Positions 52,485-60,694 of a DNA stretch of 64,000 bases are shown here, piece by piece. The notes beneath the pieces were generated by a model. It worked only from the letters and a program-made list of their open reading frames with translations, made no database searches and was not told where the DNA came from. The position numbers and the translations under genes were made by a program. Origin of the DNA: Cyanobium sp. PCC 7001 (lineage in GTDB: Bacteria; Cyanobacteriota; Cyanobacteriia; PCC-6307; Cyanobiaceae); contig NZ_DS990556.1 in assembly GCF_000155635.1 (NCBI RefSeq), positions 2,552,607 through 2,616,606 of the forward strand, read 5' to 3'. Within the stretch, counting starts at the first letter, position 1. Every line of letters begins with the position of its first letter.

Positions 52485-53779
52485 CGGCCGCGGACGAAGT
52501 TCTCCACCCAGCGCAGGCCCAGCAGCAGATCCCGCAGATAGCGCACCGCATTTTTGCCGCGGCTGGTGGTCTTGTGGCGTGAGCGGTTGCCAGCGCTGCT
52601 CAGCATCCGGCGGCCCCCGTGGCGCAGGGCATAGGCCTGCCAGGCCTCCGCCCCCCAGCCCGGTGGCCCCAGGGAGGCGGTGGACAGTGCCCCCCTGGTT
52701 GTGTTGCCCTGCTCCAGGCGTTCGGCCAGGGCTTCGACGAAACGGCCAGCGCCGTTCTGACAGCGGCCGTGGCGGTCGAGCCAGCCTTCATCGTGGATCG
52801 GCGTGAAGGGGTCAGCGATGATCGCCTCGAAGCTGCGGACGGTGTTGGACCCCATGAAGTAGTGGTTGCCCAGGGTTTCGTTCACACCCAGATCCGCCAC
52901 GATTCGGGTGCTGATGCCCAGAGCCATGGATTCCATGGCTGCCGTGGAGGAGACGGTGATCGCACAGCCGCACTGGCGCAGGAGGGCCAGGCTGGGCTTG
53001 TAGTTGATCTGGAGATTGGGAGACTTCCGCATCAGTTTCTCGATCCGGCTCGCCATCTCCCCGTGCCGGCGGTGCAGGGTGCGTTCCACGCCGGAGGTCC
53101 GGGGCTTGAAGATCACGGTGTGCTCCGGCCAGCGCTTGGCCAGGTCGTTGAGACGGTTGCAGATGTAGTGGCGCTGGAGGGGATTGGCCGGTACGGAGGG
53201 CTGTTCGAAGAAGACGATGGTGGGGTTCTCTCCGGGGCCCCGGCGGCCGTGATGCAGGTTCCAGAGGATGGGGAGCCCTGTGACCACCGCGTTGTCGGCA
53301 CTGAGCCCCTGGGCCTCGCAGGCCTGCCGGTAGAGCTCCAGATCCACCGGGGAGTTCAGGCAGAGGAGGTCGACGCCGGAGCGGTCCATCATTCCTTCGA
53401 TCTGGTGGCGGAAGAGGATGCCGGGATAGGCACTCACCGTGAGCGGCCAGCGGCCCTCCGTGATGTCCGACTGCAGCAGCAGCTGCACTTCCCGGGTGCG
53501 CTGGCCATCCAGTCCGAGCACCAGCACATCGAGCTCCGCCAGGGAGCTGCGCATCTGGCGCAGGGCCTGCCACTCCTGGCGCACGATCGTGACCCTCGCA
53601 TCGATGCGCTGAATCTCCAGCAGCTGGCGGCGCGAGAGGCGCCGTCCCTGGATCTCCAGGAGGTACAGGGTGGTTCGGGCGTTCTGGCGGCGGCACTGCG
53701 AGAGCATCGTCATTGCTGTCTTCCCGAAGGAATCGAAGCTGGCGATCGCCGCGATCTGCCTCCCGTCGAGCCGGCTCAT
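52481..53779 (-). CDS. DUF6716-like putative glycosyltransferase, copy 3
   Basis: 432 residues from the ATG at 53779, which overlaps the neuA stop (ATGA). IAAIASFDSFGKTAMTMLSQ, LDVLVLGLDGQRTREVQLLL, VDLLCLNSPVDLELYRQACE, NPTIVFFEQPSVPANPLQRH, HTVIFKPRTSGVERTLHRRH and CAITVSSTAAMESMALGIST then RIVADLGVNETLGNHYFMGS are the clearest examples of the family motifs. The immediate neighbour is the CMP-activating enzyme NeuA, so it is likely to use a CMP-nonulosonate donor and attach it to the capsule. Confidence 0.7.
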   Translation of the reverse strand: MSRLDGRQIAAIASFDSFGKTAMTMLSQCRRQNARTTLYLLEIQGRRLSRRQLLEIQRIDARVTIVRQEWQALRQMRSSLAELDVLVLGLDGQRTREVQLLLQSDITEGRWPLTVSAYPGILFRHQIEGMMDRSGVDLLCLNSPVDLELYRQACEAQGLSADNAVVTGLPILWNLHHGRRGPGENPTIVFFEQPSVPANPLQRHYICNRLNDLAKRWPEHTVIFKPRTSGVERTLHRRHGEMASRIEKLMRKSPNLQINYKPSLALLRQCGCAITVSSTAAMESMALGISTRIVADLGVNETLGNHYFMGSNTVRSFEAIIADPFTPIHDEGWLDRHGRCQNGAGRFVEALAERLEQGNTTRGALSTASLGPPGWGAEAWQAYALRHGGRRMLSSAGNRSRHKTTSRGKNAVRYLRDLLLGLRWVENFVRGR

Positions 53780-54531
53780 GCGGCACCTCCGGCGGGATCG
53801 GGATCGAGCAGCCCGGCCAGCTGACGGCACACCGCCAGATCCAGCGGCGTGTCGATCTCCGGGGCCGGTCCGTCCACCTCGACGGGCAGCAGAGGGGGCA
53901 CAAAGCGGTTCCGTGCTGCCAGGAAGGGGGCGGTGCGCAGCGCGTAGATGGCGCCGGTCTCGAGATAACACGGCTCCAGATCCTGGCGCCGCTGCCTGGG
54001 GAGGCTGGCGTCGTGATTCACCCCGCGGCCCCAGCCGGATGGATCCCGGCTCCAGAGGAAGCCATGCCAGGGGATCACGGCCATCGCCGTGTTGGCGGAG
54101 GAGGTCTGCAGCTGCCTCACCACCGCGTCGATCTGCGCGCCCGTGGTGAAGGGCGATGTGCACTGAAGGAAGACGAACAGGGGGGGGAGTGGCCCGTCCT
54201 GTGCCAGCTGTTCGAGCGCGTGCAGCAGGGCGGACTCCGATGAGGCGGCATCGCCGGCGAGGGCCTCGGGCCTGGTAACGACCTCGGCGCCAGCCGCGCT
54301 GGACGCGTCAGCGATGGCGGGGTCGTCGGTGCTCACAACGGCGCGGCCGACGCTGTTCGCCGCCAGAGCTGCAGCGATGGTGCGGCACACCAGGGGGACC
54401 CCCCCCACGGGCTGCAGATTCTTGCCGGGAATGCCCTTGGAGCCACCCCGGGCCGGGATCAGGGCCAGGGCCTGAAGGGTCGGATCGATGACTGGGGCAG
54501 GCTGCTCACGAGGTTGGATCTCCGCTTCCAT
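53776..54531 (-). CDS. neuA: CMP-N-acylneuraminate cytidylyltransferase-like protein
   Basis: 251 residues from the ATG at 54531; an ATG at 54579 would overlap the kpsC stop by 14 bp. It activates a nonulosonic acid by forming the CMP-sugar. Family motifs: ALALIPARGGSKGIPGKNLQ, AVVSTDDPAIADASSAAGAE, FVFLQCTSPFTTGAQIDAVV, CYLETGAIYALR and the final EIDTPLDLAVC (divalent-metal Asp). It is co-transcribed with kpsC upstream and the DUF6716-like genes downstream, and its partner is the neuB fusion at 47701. Confidence 0.92.
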   Translation of the reverse strand: MEAEIQPREQPAPVIDPTLQALALIPARGGSKGIPGKNLQPVGGVPLVCRTIAAALAANSVGRAVVSTDDPAIADASSAAGAEVVTRPEALAGDAASSESALLHALEQLAQDGPLPPLFVFLQCTSPFTTGAQIDAVVRQLQTSSANTAMAVIPWHGFLWSRDPSGWGRGVNHDASLPRQRRQDLEPCYLETGAIYALRTAPFLAARNRFVPPLLPVEVDGPAPEIDTPLDLAVCRQLAGLLDPDPAGGAA

Positions 54532-54565
54532 CCCCAGGACCCCGGGGCCCGCACATCCCGAGAAC

Positions 54566-56764
54566 CTAGCAGTGGCCATCGGGGAACCAGACGCGCAGGC
54601 GGGCCCGGGCCTGGGCCAGGCTGAAGCGAATTCCAGGCGGCAGTGTCAGGCCGAAGACCTCCAGCCAGCGCGGCTCAGGCGCCGGGAAGCGGCGATGCCC
54701 CTGGCGCAGCAGGGTCAGCTCCTCGACCGCCCGCTCCGGCGTGGTGTAGCAGCCGGTGGCCAGACTCAGATACACCGGATAGTGGATCAGGGCCGCGAAG
54801 ACCAGATCATCGAGCTGCAGGCTCCGCCCGCGTCTGGGGCATTGCAGCCGATCCTGGCTGAGGCCCCAGCCGGCGTAGAAGGGCATTCCCCAGGTGGTGA
54901 CGGGGATGCCCCGCAACAGGGCCTCGAAGCCCGTGATCGAGGTGCGCACGTGCACCCCATCCACCGCCTCCAGCAGGGCCTCCATGGGAGCATCCGGAAG
55001 CACAAGGTCGCAGTGCCGGTGCGCCTGCTCTTCGCCAGGACCGGGACGCTGGCGGCCGGAGATCACATCCGGGTGGGGTTTGTAGATCAGGAAGGCCTCC
55101 GGATGGGCGGCGCGGACGGCGCAGAGGAGCTGGAGGTTGCTGCGCACACTGGCCTCCGCCGGCACGCCGTAGCGGATGGAGAGGTCCACCTCCACCTGGC
55201 CGGGCACCAGCAGCACGGGCCGTTCCCCCAGGTGAGCGGGGCGTCGCCAGGGTGGGGCCGTGAGGTTGTACTTGGTGAGGCGCGAGGCCACGATCCGGTG
55301 GCGCAGGGCGGCGGCACGCCGGCGCTCGGAATCACTGAACGGATGCGTGGCCAGGAAGGTTTCCAGATCGCTGGGGCCGGAGGCGTCGTAGTAGATGCCG
55401 CTGTGGTCCACCACCCAGGAGATCGGGGGCACCCAGCGCAGCCACCAGCCCTGGCCAACGGAGCGGAGAAAACCATCCTCCGCGTGGATCAGGGGAACTC
55501 CCGCCTGCCGGAGGCCGCGGCCGACACGCTTGCCCCACACCAGCGAGCGGCAATCCCCGGAGGTGGAGGGGCGGGCATGGAAGCCGCGGAACCGCAGGCG
55601 GCGGGGGGTGAGGCTCCGCTGAAAACGGCGCACGGCATTGCGTTTCCAGCCGGCGATGCCGAACACCTCCAGGTTGCGGGGCACGGTGGAGCGCTGGCGC
55701 CGCTGCAGCCCCACATGGGCGATCAACCGTTCGGGTGTGGTGATCTGCCCGGTTTCGGGGTCCAGGTAACGGGCATAGCTCACCAGGCAGCTGTGGATCA
55801 GGCTCTCGACATCGGCGCCGTGCCGGCGTCCGCCATGGGCTGGTGGAGCCAGGCGGTCCTGGGTGAGGCCCCAGCCCGCGTAGAAGGGCATGCCGAAGCA
55901 GTGCACCGGCCTGCCCCAGATCAGGGCCTCGAATCCCATCTGGGAGGTCACCACGTACACCGCCGTCGCCGCCTCGAGCAGCCCGGCGGGATGGCCGCCA
56001 TCGATGCAGGCGCTCACCCGGGGATGCTGGAGGGCCTCCTGGGGGAAGTGTCCGCGCCGCCTGCCGCTCACCACATCGGGGTGGGTCTTGAGCAGGATGC
56101 GATGGCGGGGAAAATCCTCCAGTGCGGACTGCAGCATGGCGCTGAAGCTCGCCGCGGAGGCGCTTCCGTAGCGGATGGCCGCGTCATCGGCCACCTGGTC
56201 CACCACCAGCACGAAGTCCTCGTCGGGCACGGGCGACTCGGCTGCCGCATTCACCTTGCTCACCCGCTGGTGGCGCCAGGCCCTGGCCAGGGCCTGGGCC
56301 CGCTGCCGCTGTCCGTGATCGAGTCCGGCGGCGATCAGGGCCTCCAGTCGGCTCGGCCGCGAGGCGTCGTAGTGGATGCCCCGATCGTCCAGCAGAACCC
56401 CGAGGGGCGGAGCGCCGGGGCCGGGATCCACGGACCGGAGGAAGGCGTCCTCGACCCGCCAGAGGGGGACGTTGTGGCGTCGGGCCGCCTGCTCCCCCCA
56501 GCGGCCGCTGGGGCGTCGACCCCAGACCAGCAGGGCATTCAGCTTCCGCCGCTGGCAGGCCTGCCGTCCCACCACGAGCCTGGCTGGCGCCAGCAGATCG
56601 CTCAGGGTGGTGTGCGCCAGAACCAGGGGGTCCGGCAGCCCGAGCACTGGGCCGTCTCGGGCAGGGCTCGCGGTGCCGCCTCCGTCGGGCGGGACCTCCG
56701 GAAGCAAGGGAGTTAGGGCAGGGGATGCGGCCGGCGGCGGGCTGTTCCCCATCCCTGGACCCAT
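54566..56764 (-). CDS. kpsC: KpsC-like dual-module beta-Kdo transferase
   Basis: 732 residues from an ATG at 56764. Two tandem Capsule_synth modules are visible: one at about 40-370 (VWGRRPSGRW, VEDAFLRSVDPG, GIHYDASRPSRLE, VVDQVADDAAIRYGSASAAS, LKTHPDVVSGRRRGHF, PVHCFGMPFYAGWGLTQDRL) and one at about 385-715 (LVWGKRVGRG, AEDGFLRSVGQG, GIYYDASGPSDLE, VPGQVEVDLSIRYG, YKPHPDVISGRQRPG, VTTWGMPFYAGWGLSQDRLQ). KpsC builds the poly-Kdo linker on the lipid. The Kdo supply genes (kdsA, kdsB, kpsF, kpsU) are not in the window. It diverges from kpsS. Confidence 0.93.
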   Translation of the reverse strand: MGPGMGNSPPPAASPALTPLLPEVPPDGGGTASPARDGPVLGLPDPLVLAHTTLSDLLAPARLVVGRQACQRRKLNALLVWGRRPSGRWGEQAARRHNVPLWRVEDAFLRSVDPGPGAPPLGVLLDDRGIHYDASRPSRLEALIAAGLDHGQRQRAQALARAWRHQRVSKVNAAAESPVPDEDFVLVVDQVADDAAIRYGSASAASFSAMLQSALEDFPRHRILLKTHPDVVSGRRRGHFPQEALQHPRVSACIDGGHPAGLLEAATAVYVVTSQMGFEALIWGRPVHCFGMPFYAGWGLTQDRLAPPAHGGRRHGADVESLIHSCLVSYARYLDPETGQITTPERLIAHVGLQRRQRSTVPRNLEVFGIAGWKRNAVRRFQRSLTPRRLRFRGFHARPSTSGDCRSLVWGKRVGRGLRQAGVPLIHAEDGFLRSVGQGWWLRWVPPISWVVDHSGIYYDASGPSDLETFLATHPFSDSERRRAAALRHRIVASRLTKYNLTAPPWRRPAHLGERPVLLVPGQVEVDLSIRYGVPAEASVRSNLQLLCAVRAAHPEAFLIYKPHPDVISGRQRPGPGEEQAHRHCDLVLPDAPMEALLEAVDGVHVRTSITGFEALLRGIPVTTWGMPFYAGWGLSQDRLQCPRRGRSLQLDDLVFAALIHYPVYLSLATGCYTTPERAVEELTLLRQGHRRFPAPEPRWLEVFGLTLPPGIRFSLAQARARLRVWFPDGHC

Positions 56765-56851
56765 GGCAGTGGCAAGGCGGGATCCTACGGCTCCTGCCCC
56801 GGATGACCCAGGGCGGGAGTGCGCGTCACCACTGGGTTTGCCCTCACACGC

Positions 56852-58903
56852 ATGGGAAGATGGGGAGGCCCGGCCGCAGGTGTGGCATTGGTCAGCGTTC
56901 AGGTGCAGATCGAAGGCCCCGTGCTGCTGCTGATGGGTCCGATCGGTCTCTTTTTTTCGCGGCTGTGGCGCTACCTGCACGATTCGGGCGTGCCGGCCTA
57001 CAAGATCTCCTTTCCGCTCCACGAGTTCGGCTTCCCAGGCCGCGCCCGAATCCCCTACAGCGGCTCGATGCAGGACTGGCCGGCATTCCTGCGCGGCGTG
57101 ATCGAGGAGAAAGGGATTCGCCATCTGTTCATGTATGGCGATTTCATCGACCCCCACCGTCTTGCCATTCAAGTGGCCAACGACATGGGTGTGGATGCCT
57201 ATGTCTTTGAGCTCGGCTACGTCCGACCCAACTACGTCACCCTTGAGCGGGATCGTGTCAATTGCCGATCCAATCTCAATCGACCCGTTGAATTCTACGA
57301 GGCGCTGCCGCCTGTCTCCAGTCTGCCGCAGGCGCGACTGGATCCTGGCTGGCGTTGGCGCAAGATCTGGAAGGCGCCCACATTCATTCAGCATGCCTTC
57401 ACCCGTTACCGCATCATTGAGGGTGAACACAAACTGCAGCCATCCCCGGGATTTCTCTGGTGCCAGGTCCGCGGATCCGTGCGCTATTGGATGTACAGGT
57501 TGGAGGAGCGCAAGCTCAAGCGACTGCTGGTGGAGAACCTTTCCTTCTTCCTTGCAGTTCTTCAGGTTTCCAGCGATTCCCAGATCACGATGGGATCGGG
57601 ATTCCGTGGCATGCACGACTTCATTGAAACGGTGATCGTCTCGTTTGCCGCCCACGCTCATCCGTCCGATCACCTGGCCTTCAAGCACCACCCCCGTGAC
57701 CGCGGTTACAACAATTACAAGGGGTTGATCCGCCTGCTGGCGGAGCGGGAGGGTGTGGCCGGCCGGGTGCACTACTTCCACGACGGTCCCCTCAGTGCCT
57801 TCATTCGTACCTGCCGCGGCGTGGTGACCGTCAACAGCACCGTGGGGCTTCAGGCGCTGTTCCATGCTGCCCCCACCAAGGTGCTGGGGCAGACGTTCTA
57901 CAACCTGCGGGGTCTCACGGATCAGCAGTCTCTTGATGATTTCTGGGTGTCACCCCAGCCCAGCCATCGCCCGCTCTTCTACCGCTTCTACCACCATCTC
58001 GTCACCACGACCCAGGTCAATGGCAACTTTGATGGGGAGTTTCCCTTTCGGGACACCCTGCCAGTGTCTTCTGTGGCACGATCCAGCACGGCTCTGCTGA
58101 CTGCCGGCCGTCCCAACGTCAGAGGCTGGGTGCTTCCCTTCAGGGTGGCCTATCGGCTCCTGTGCTTCCTGTTGATGTACCTGGCCTATGCCCTGGAGCT
58201 GCTGGCCCTCACCCTGGGCTTGCGGAGGATCGCCAGTCGCCTGCTCACCAGCGTGGCACGCTTCGGCCTCAGGGCCCTTGGGCTGGACGTCATCGTGGAT
58301 GACAGTTTGCTCAATGCCGAGGACGACAGGCCTCGCATTCACATCTGGAACCACAACAGTCCCTTCGATGTGTTTGCGATCCAGGCCTATCTCCGGATGC
58401 CGGCCGTCACCACCTCCGGGCTGCACCTCAACCGGCTATTGCCGTTCTTCGACCGCTCCGCCAGCAACGCCGGCCACGTGCTGCTCGACCATCGACAGCC
58501 CGACCAGCGGCGCAGCAGTCTGTGGCAGGCCTCCCAGGTGCTTGAACGCCACGGCCAGCTGATGATCGCGCCCAACGGGTCGCTGCGGACGTCGATCCTT
58601 CACCGGGCCTCCGCCAGTGCCTTTCTGCTGGCCAGGCGGCATCAGGCCATCGTGGTGCCTTGGTGGTTCGAATACCGGGGGCTGGAGGGCATCGACGCCG
58701 CCACCCTCTACAAGCCCCTCCGGCTTCTGGCCCAGCGCCTCTGCGCTCCCAGGGCCGTGCTGCACTGCCGCCAGGGCCGTCCGGAGGACCTCCAGCTTCA
58801 GCCCGAGGAACGGCATCGCGACGGCTTTTCCCGTCGGGTGATCGCGTACTACTCCCAGGATGCGGCGGGGTGGGCTGAGGCCCACCACAGCGCGGCATCC
58901 TGA
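56852..58903 (+). CDS. kpsS: KpsS-like Kdo transferase fused to a PlsC-type acyltransferase
   Basis: 683 residues from the ATG at 56852; GTG starts at 56819 and 56882 are possible. Residues 20-430 are KpsS: GPVLLLMGPIGLFFSRLWRY (near-identical plan to E. coli KpsS), MYGDFIDPHRLA, VFELGYVRPNYVTLE, LAFKHHPRDRGYNN and GVVTVNSTVGLQALFHAAP. A hydrophobic segment (FRVAYRLLCFLLMYLAYALE) leads to a PlsC/LPLAT domain: HX4D at 501-506 (HNSPFD), GHVLLDH, IAPNGSLR and AIVVPWWFEYRG. KpsS adds the first Kdo to lyso-phosphatidylglycerol, so a fused acyltransferase could build or re-acylate that lipid. Confidence 0.85.
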   Translation: MGRWGGPAAGVALVSVQVQIEGPVLLLMGPIGLFFSRLWRYLHDSGVPAYKISFPLHEFGFPGRARIPYSGSMQDWPAFLRGVIEEKGIRHLFMYGDFIDPHRLAIQVANDMGVDAYVFELGYVRPNYVTLERDRVNCRSNLNRPVEFYEALPPVSSLPQARLDPGWRWRKIWKAPTFIQHAFTRYRIIEGEHKLQPSPGFLWCQVRGSVRYWMYRLEERKLKRLLVENLSFFLAVLQVSSDSQITMGSGFRGMHDFIETVIVSFAAHAHPSDHLAFKHHPRDRGYNNYKGLIRLLAEREGVAGRVHYFHDGPLSAFIRTCRGVVTVNSTVGLQALFHAAPTKVLGQTFYNLRGLTDQQSLDDFWVSPQPSHRPLFYRFYHHLVTTTQVNGNFDGEFPFRDTLPVSSVARSSTALLTAGRPNVRGWVLPFRVAYRLLCFLLMYLAYALELLALTLGLRRIASRLLTSVARFGLRALGLDVIVDDSLLNAEDDRPRIHIWNHNSPFDVFAIQAYLRMPAVTTSGLHLNRLLPFFDRSASNAGHVLLDHRQPDQRRSSLWQASQVLERHGQLMIAPNGSLRTSILHRASASAFLLARRHQAIVVPWWFEYRGLEGIDAATLYKPLRLLAQRLCAPRAVLHCRQGRPEDLQLQPEERHRDGFSRRVIAYYSQDAAGWAEAHHSAAS

Positions 58904-58931
58904 CGCGCCCCCTCCCGGGGATGCTCAGCGC

Positions 58932-60182
58932 TCAGGCTGACTGCAGCACCAGCGAGATGTTGTGGCCACCGAAGCCGAAGGCATTCTTGAGCGCGCTGCG
59001 GCTGTGGGATGGCGCCGCCAGAGCGGCCGGTTGCTCTGTCACCAGATGGAGCCGGATCGCCGGGTCCCGGGGTTCGGCGTTGACGCTCACGGGGATCAGG
59101 CCGCTCTGGAGGGCGCGCAGGGCCATGATCGTCTCCACGGCCCCCGCGCCTCCGAGCATGTGGCCGAACTGGCCCTTGGGTGCCGTGACCGGAATCTCAC
59201 TGTGGCGACGGCCGAGGAAGCAGGAGATGGCCTGGGCTTCGGCAAGGTCGCCCATTGGTGTGCCGGTGGCATGGGCCTGGATGAAGCCGAGGTCGTCGAG
59301 ACTGAGGCCACTGCGGCCCAGGGCCTGCTGCATGGCGGCACAGGCCTGGGTGCCCTGGGGATCGGGGGTCACCATGTGGTGGGCATCGGCCGTGCTGCCC
59401 GCGTCGAGCAGAAAACCTGCGCAGTGCGCCCCGCGGCTGCGGGCGTCCCGCTCCCGTTCGAGCACCAGGATGCCGGCTCCTTCGGCAATCACGAAACCGT
59501 CCCGGTCGCGGCCGTAGGGACTGGAGGCCAGCTCCGGGGTGGCGTTGCGGGTGGAGAGGGCCCGCATGGCGCTGAATCCGGCTAGGCCCAGCGGGTTCAC
59601 CGGCGCTTCCGATCCTCCGGCGATCACCACGTCGGCCCGGTCATCCCGCAACAGCATCAGGGCCCACAACAGAGCTTCCGCGGAAGACGCACAGGCGGAG
59701 ACGGGGGTGTGGGCTCCTGCGTGGGCCCCCAGAGCGATGCTGATCTGCCCCGCTGCGGCATTGGGAATCAGCATCGGAACGGTGACGGGATTGACCCTGG
59801 CCGGCCCCCGCTCCAGCAGGGTGCGGTACTGCTGCCCCATGGTCTCCAGACCACCGATGCCACAGCCGACCACCACGGCAATCCTGGCGCCGTCCCCCTG
59901 CTCGGCTGGGCTGAGCTGAGCCTGGTCCCACGCCTCCAGAGCGGCGAGCAGGGCCAGCTGGGAATAGCGGTCCAGGCGCCGTTTCTGCAGCGGCTCCAGA
60001 CTTGCGGTGGGATCACCGGGCACCACCCCGGCCAGCCGGGAGGGCAGTGCCGCTGCCCACTCCTGCTCCAGCAGCCGGATGCCGGACTGTCCTGTCAGGT
60101 AGTGGGTCCAGCAAGGCTCAACACCACAGCCGAGGGGGGACACCACGCCCATGCCGGTGATGGCGATCCTCTCCTGGCTCAC
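58932..60182 (-). CDS. Beta-ketoacyl-ACP synthase II-like enzyme (FabF type)
   Basis: 416 residues. The catalytic set is complete: Cys164 in SACASSAEALL, His304 in IQAHATGTPMGD, Lys336 and His341 in APKGQFGHMLGGAGAVE. The SACASS context around the Cys is more like KAS enzymes of specialised pathways than the TACAxG of housekeeping FabF, which in cyanobacteria usually sits by acpP and tktA. Here it sits downstream of an unusual ACP (140 bp) and next to kpsS, so it may elongate acyl chains for a capsule lipid. It converges with the kpsS fusion, 28 bp apart. Confidence 0.85.
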   Translation of the reverse strand: MSQERIAITGMGVVSPLGCGVEPCWTHYLTGQSGIRLLEQEWAAALPSRLAGVVPGDPTASLEPLQKRRLDRYSQLALLAALEAWDQAQLSPAEQGDGARIAVVVGCGIGGLETMGQQYRTLLERGPARVNPVTVPMLIPNAAAGQISIALGAHAGAHTPVSACASSAEALLWALMLLRDDRADVVIAGGSEAPVNPLGLAGFSAMRALSTRNATPELASSPYGRDRDGFVIAEGAGILVLERERDARSRGAHCAGFLLDAGSTADAHHMVTPDPQGTQACAAMQQALGRSGLSLDDLGFIQAHATGTPMGDLAEAQAISCFLGRRHSEIPVTAPKGQFGHMLGGAGAVETIMALRALQSGLIPVSVNAEPRDPAIRLHLVTEQPAALAAPSHSRSALKNAFGFGGHNISLVLQSA

Positions 60183-60322
60183 GGCACGTGCTTCACGGAA
60201 GTGGTTGGGTCGAGCGTGGAGACGCAGCCAAACCTAGACGGCAGGTCTGCTGGCCCTTGCCAGCACCGGTGGACCAGCACCGGTGGAGCCGCCTGACCCG
60301 TGGTGACGTGCTTGTCGTGCAG

Positions 60323-60685
60323 TCAAAGCTGGAGGTCGTCGAGCCGCGCGTTCTCACGCTGCTCGATGTAGGTGACGATGTCGCGGACCGTCTTGAAGGT
60401 GAGCAGATCCTTCTCTTCAATCTTGATGCCCATCGTTTCGTCGGCTTCGATCAAGATCTCATAGAAGCCGAGGGAATCCACGCCAACATCGTCGATGATC
60501 AGTGCATCGAGTGTGATGGATTCGGGGTCGGCACCGGCGATTCTGGCGAGAATGTCCGTCAGCCCGGCCAGGATTTCGGCGCGGCTCAGCGCCCGCCGAA
60601 CAGCAGGGTTGCCATCGGCTTCACCACTCGGCTGAGCCTTGGTGGGTTCGTCGTTGGGTTCTGTTGGGTTGACGGAATCTGCCAA
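60323..60685 (-). CDS. Acyl carrier protein with an N-terminal extension
   Basis: 120 residues. The four-helix ACP core occupies about residues 30-112, with the 4'-phosphopantetheine Ser71 in the VGVDSLGFYEILIEADET motif, and the helical patterns LTDILARIAGADPESITLDA and FKTVRDIVTYIEQRENAR. Housekeeping AcpP is near 80 residues and has no such 28-residue acidic, Pro-rich N-terminus (NPTEPNDEPTKAQPSGEADG). It starts 9 bp after the GNAT gene stop and precedes the KAS gene, so the three form an operon-like unit. Confidence 0.88.
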   Translation of the reverse strand: MADSVNPTEPNDEPTKAQPSGEADGNPAVRRALSRAEILAGLTDILARIAGADPESITLDALIIDDVGVDSLGFYEILIEADETMGIKIEEKDLLTFKTVRDIVTYIEQRENARLDDLQL

Positions 60686-60694
60686 GGGAGCCTC

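Noticed and set aside
3039-53750. Copies of the HIP1 core GCGATCGC (for example near 3040, 29047, 35046 and 53745)
   Set aside because: A handful of copies in 64 kb of high-GC DNA is not clearly over-represented; consistent with cyanobacteria but not a feature.
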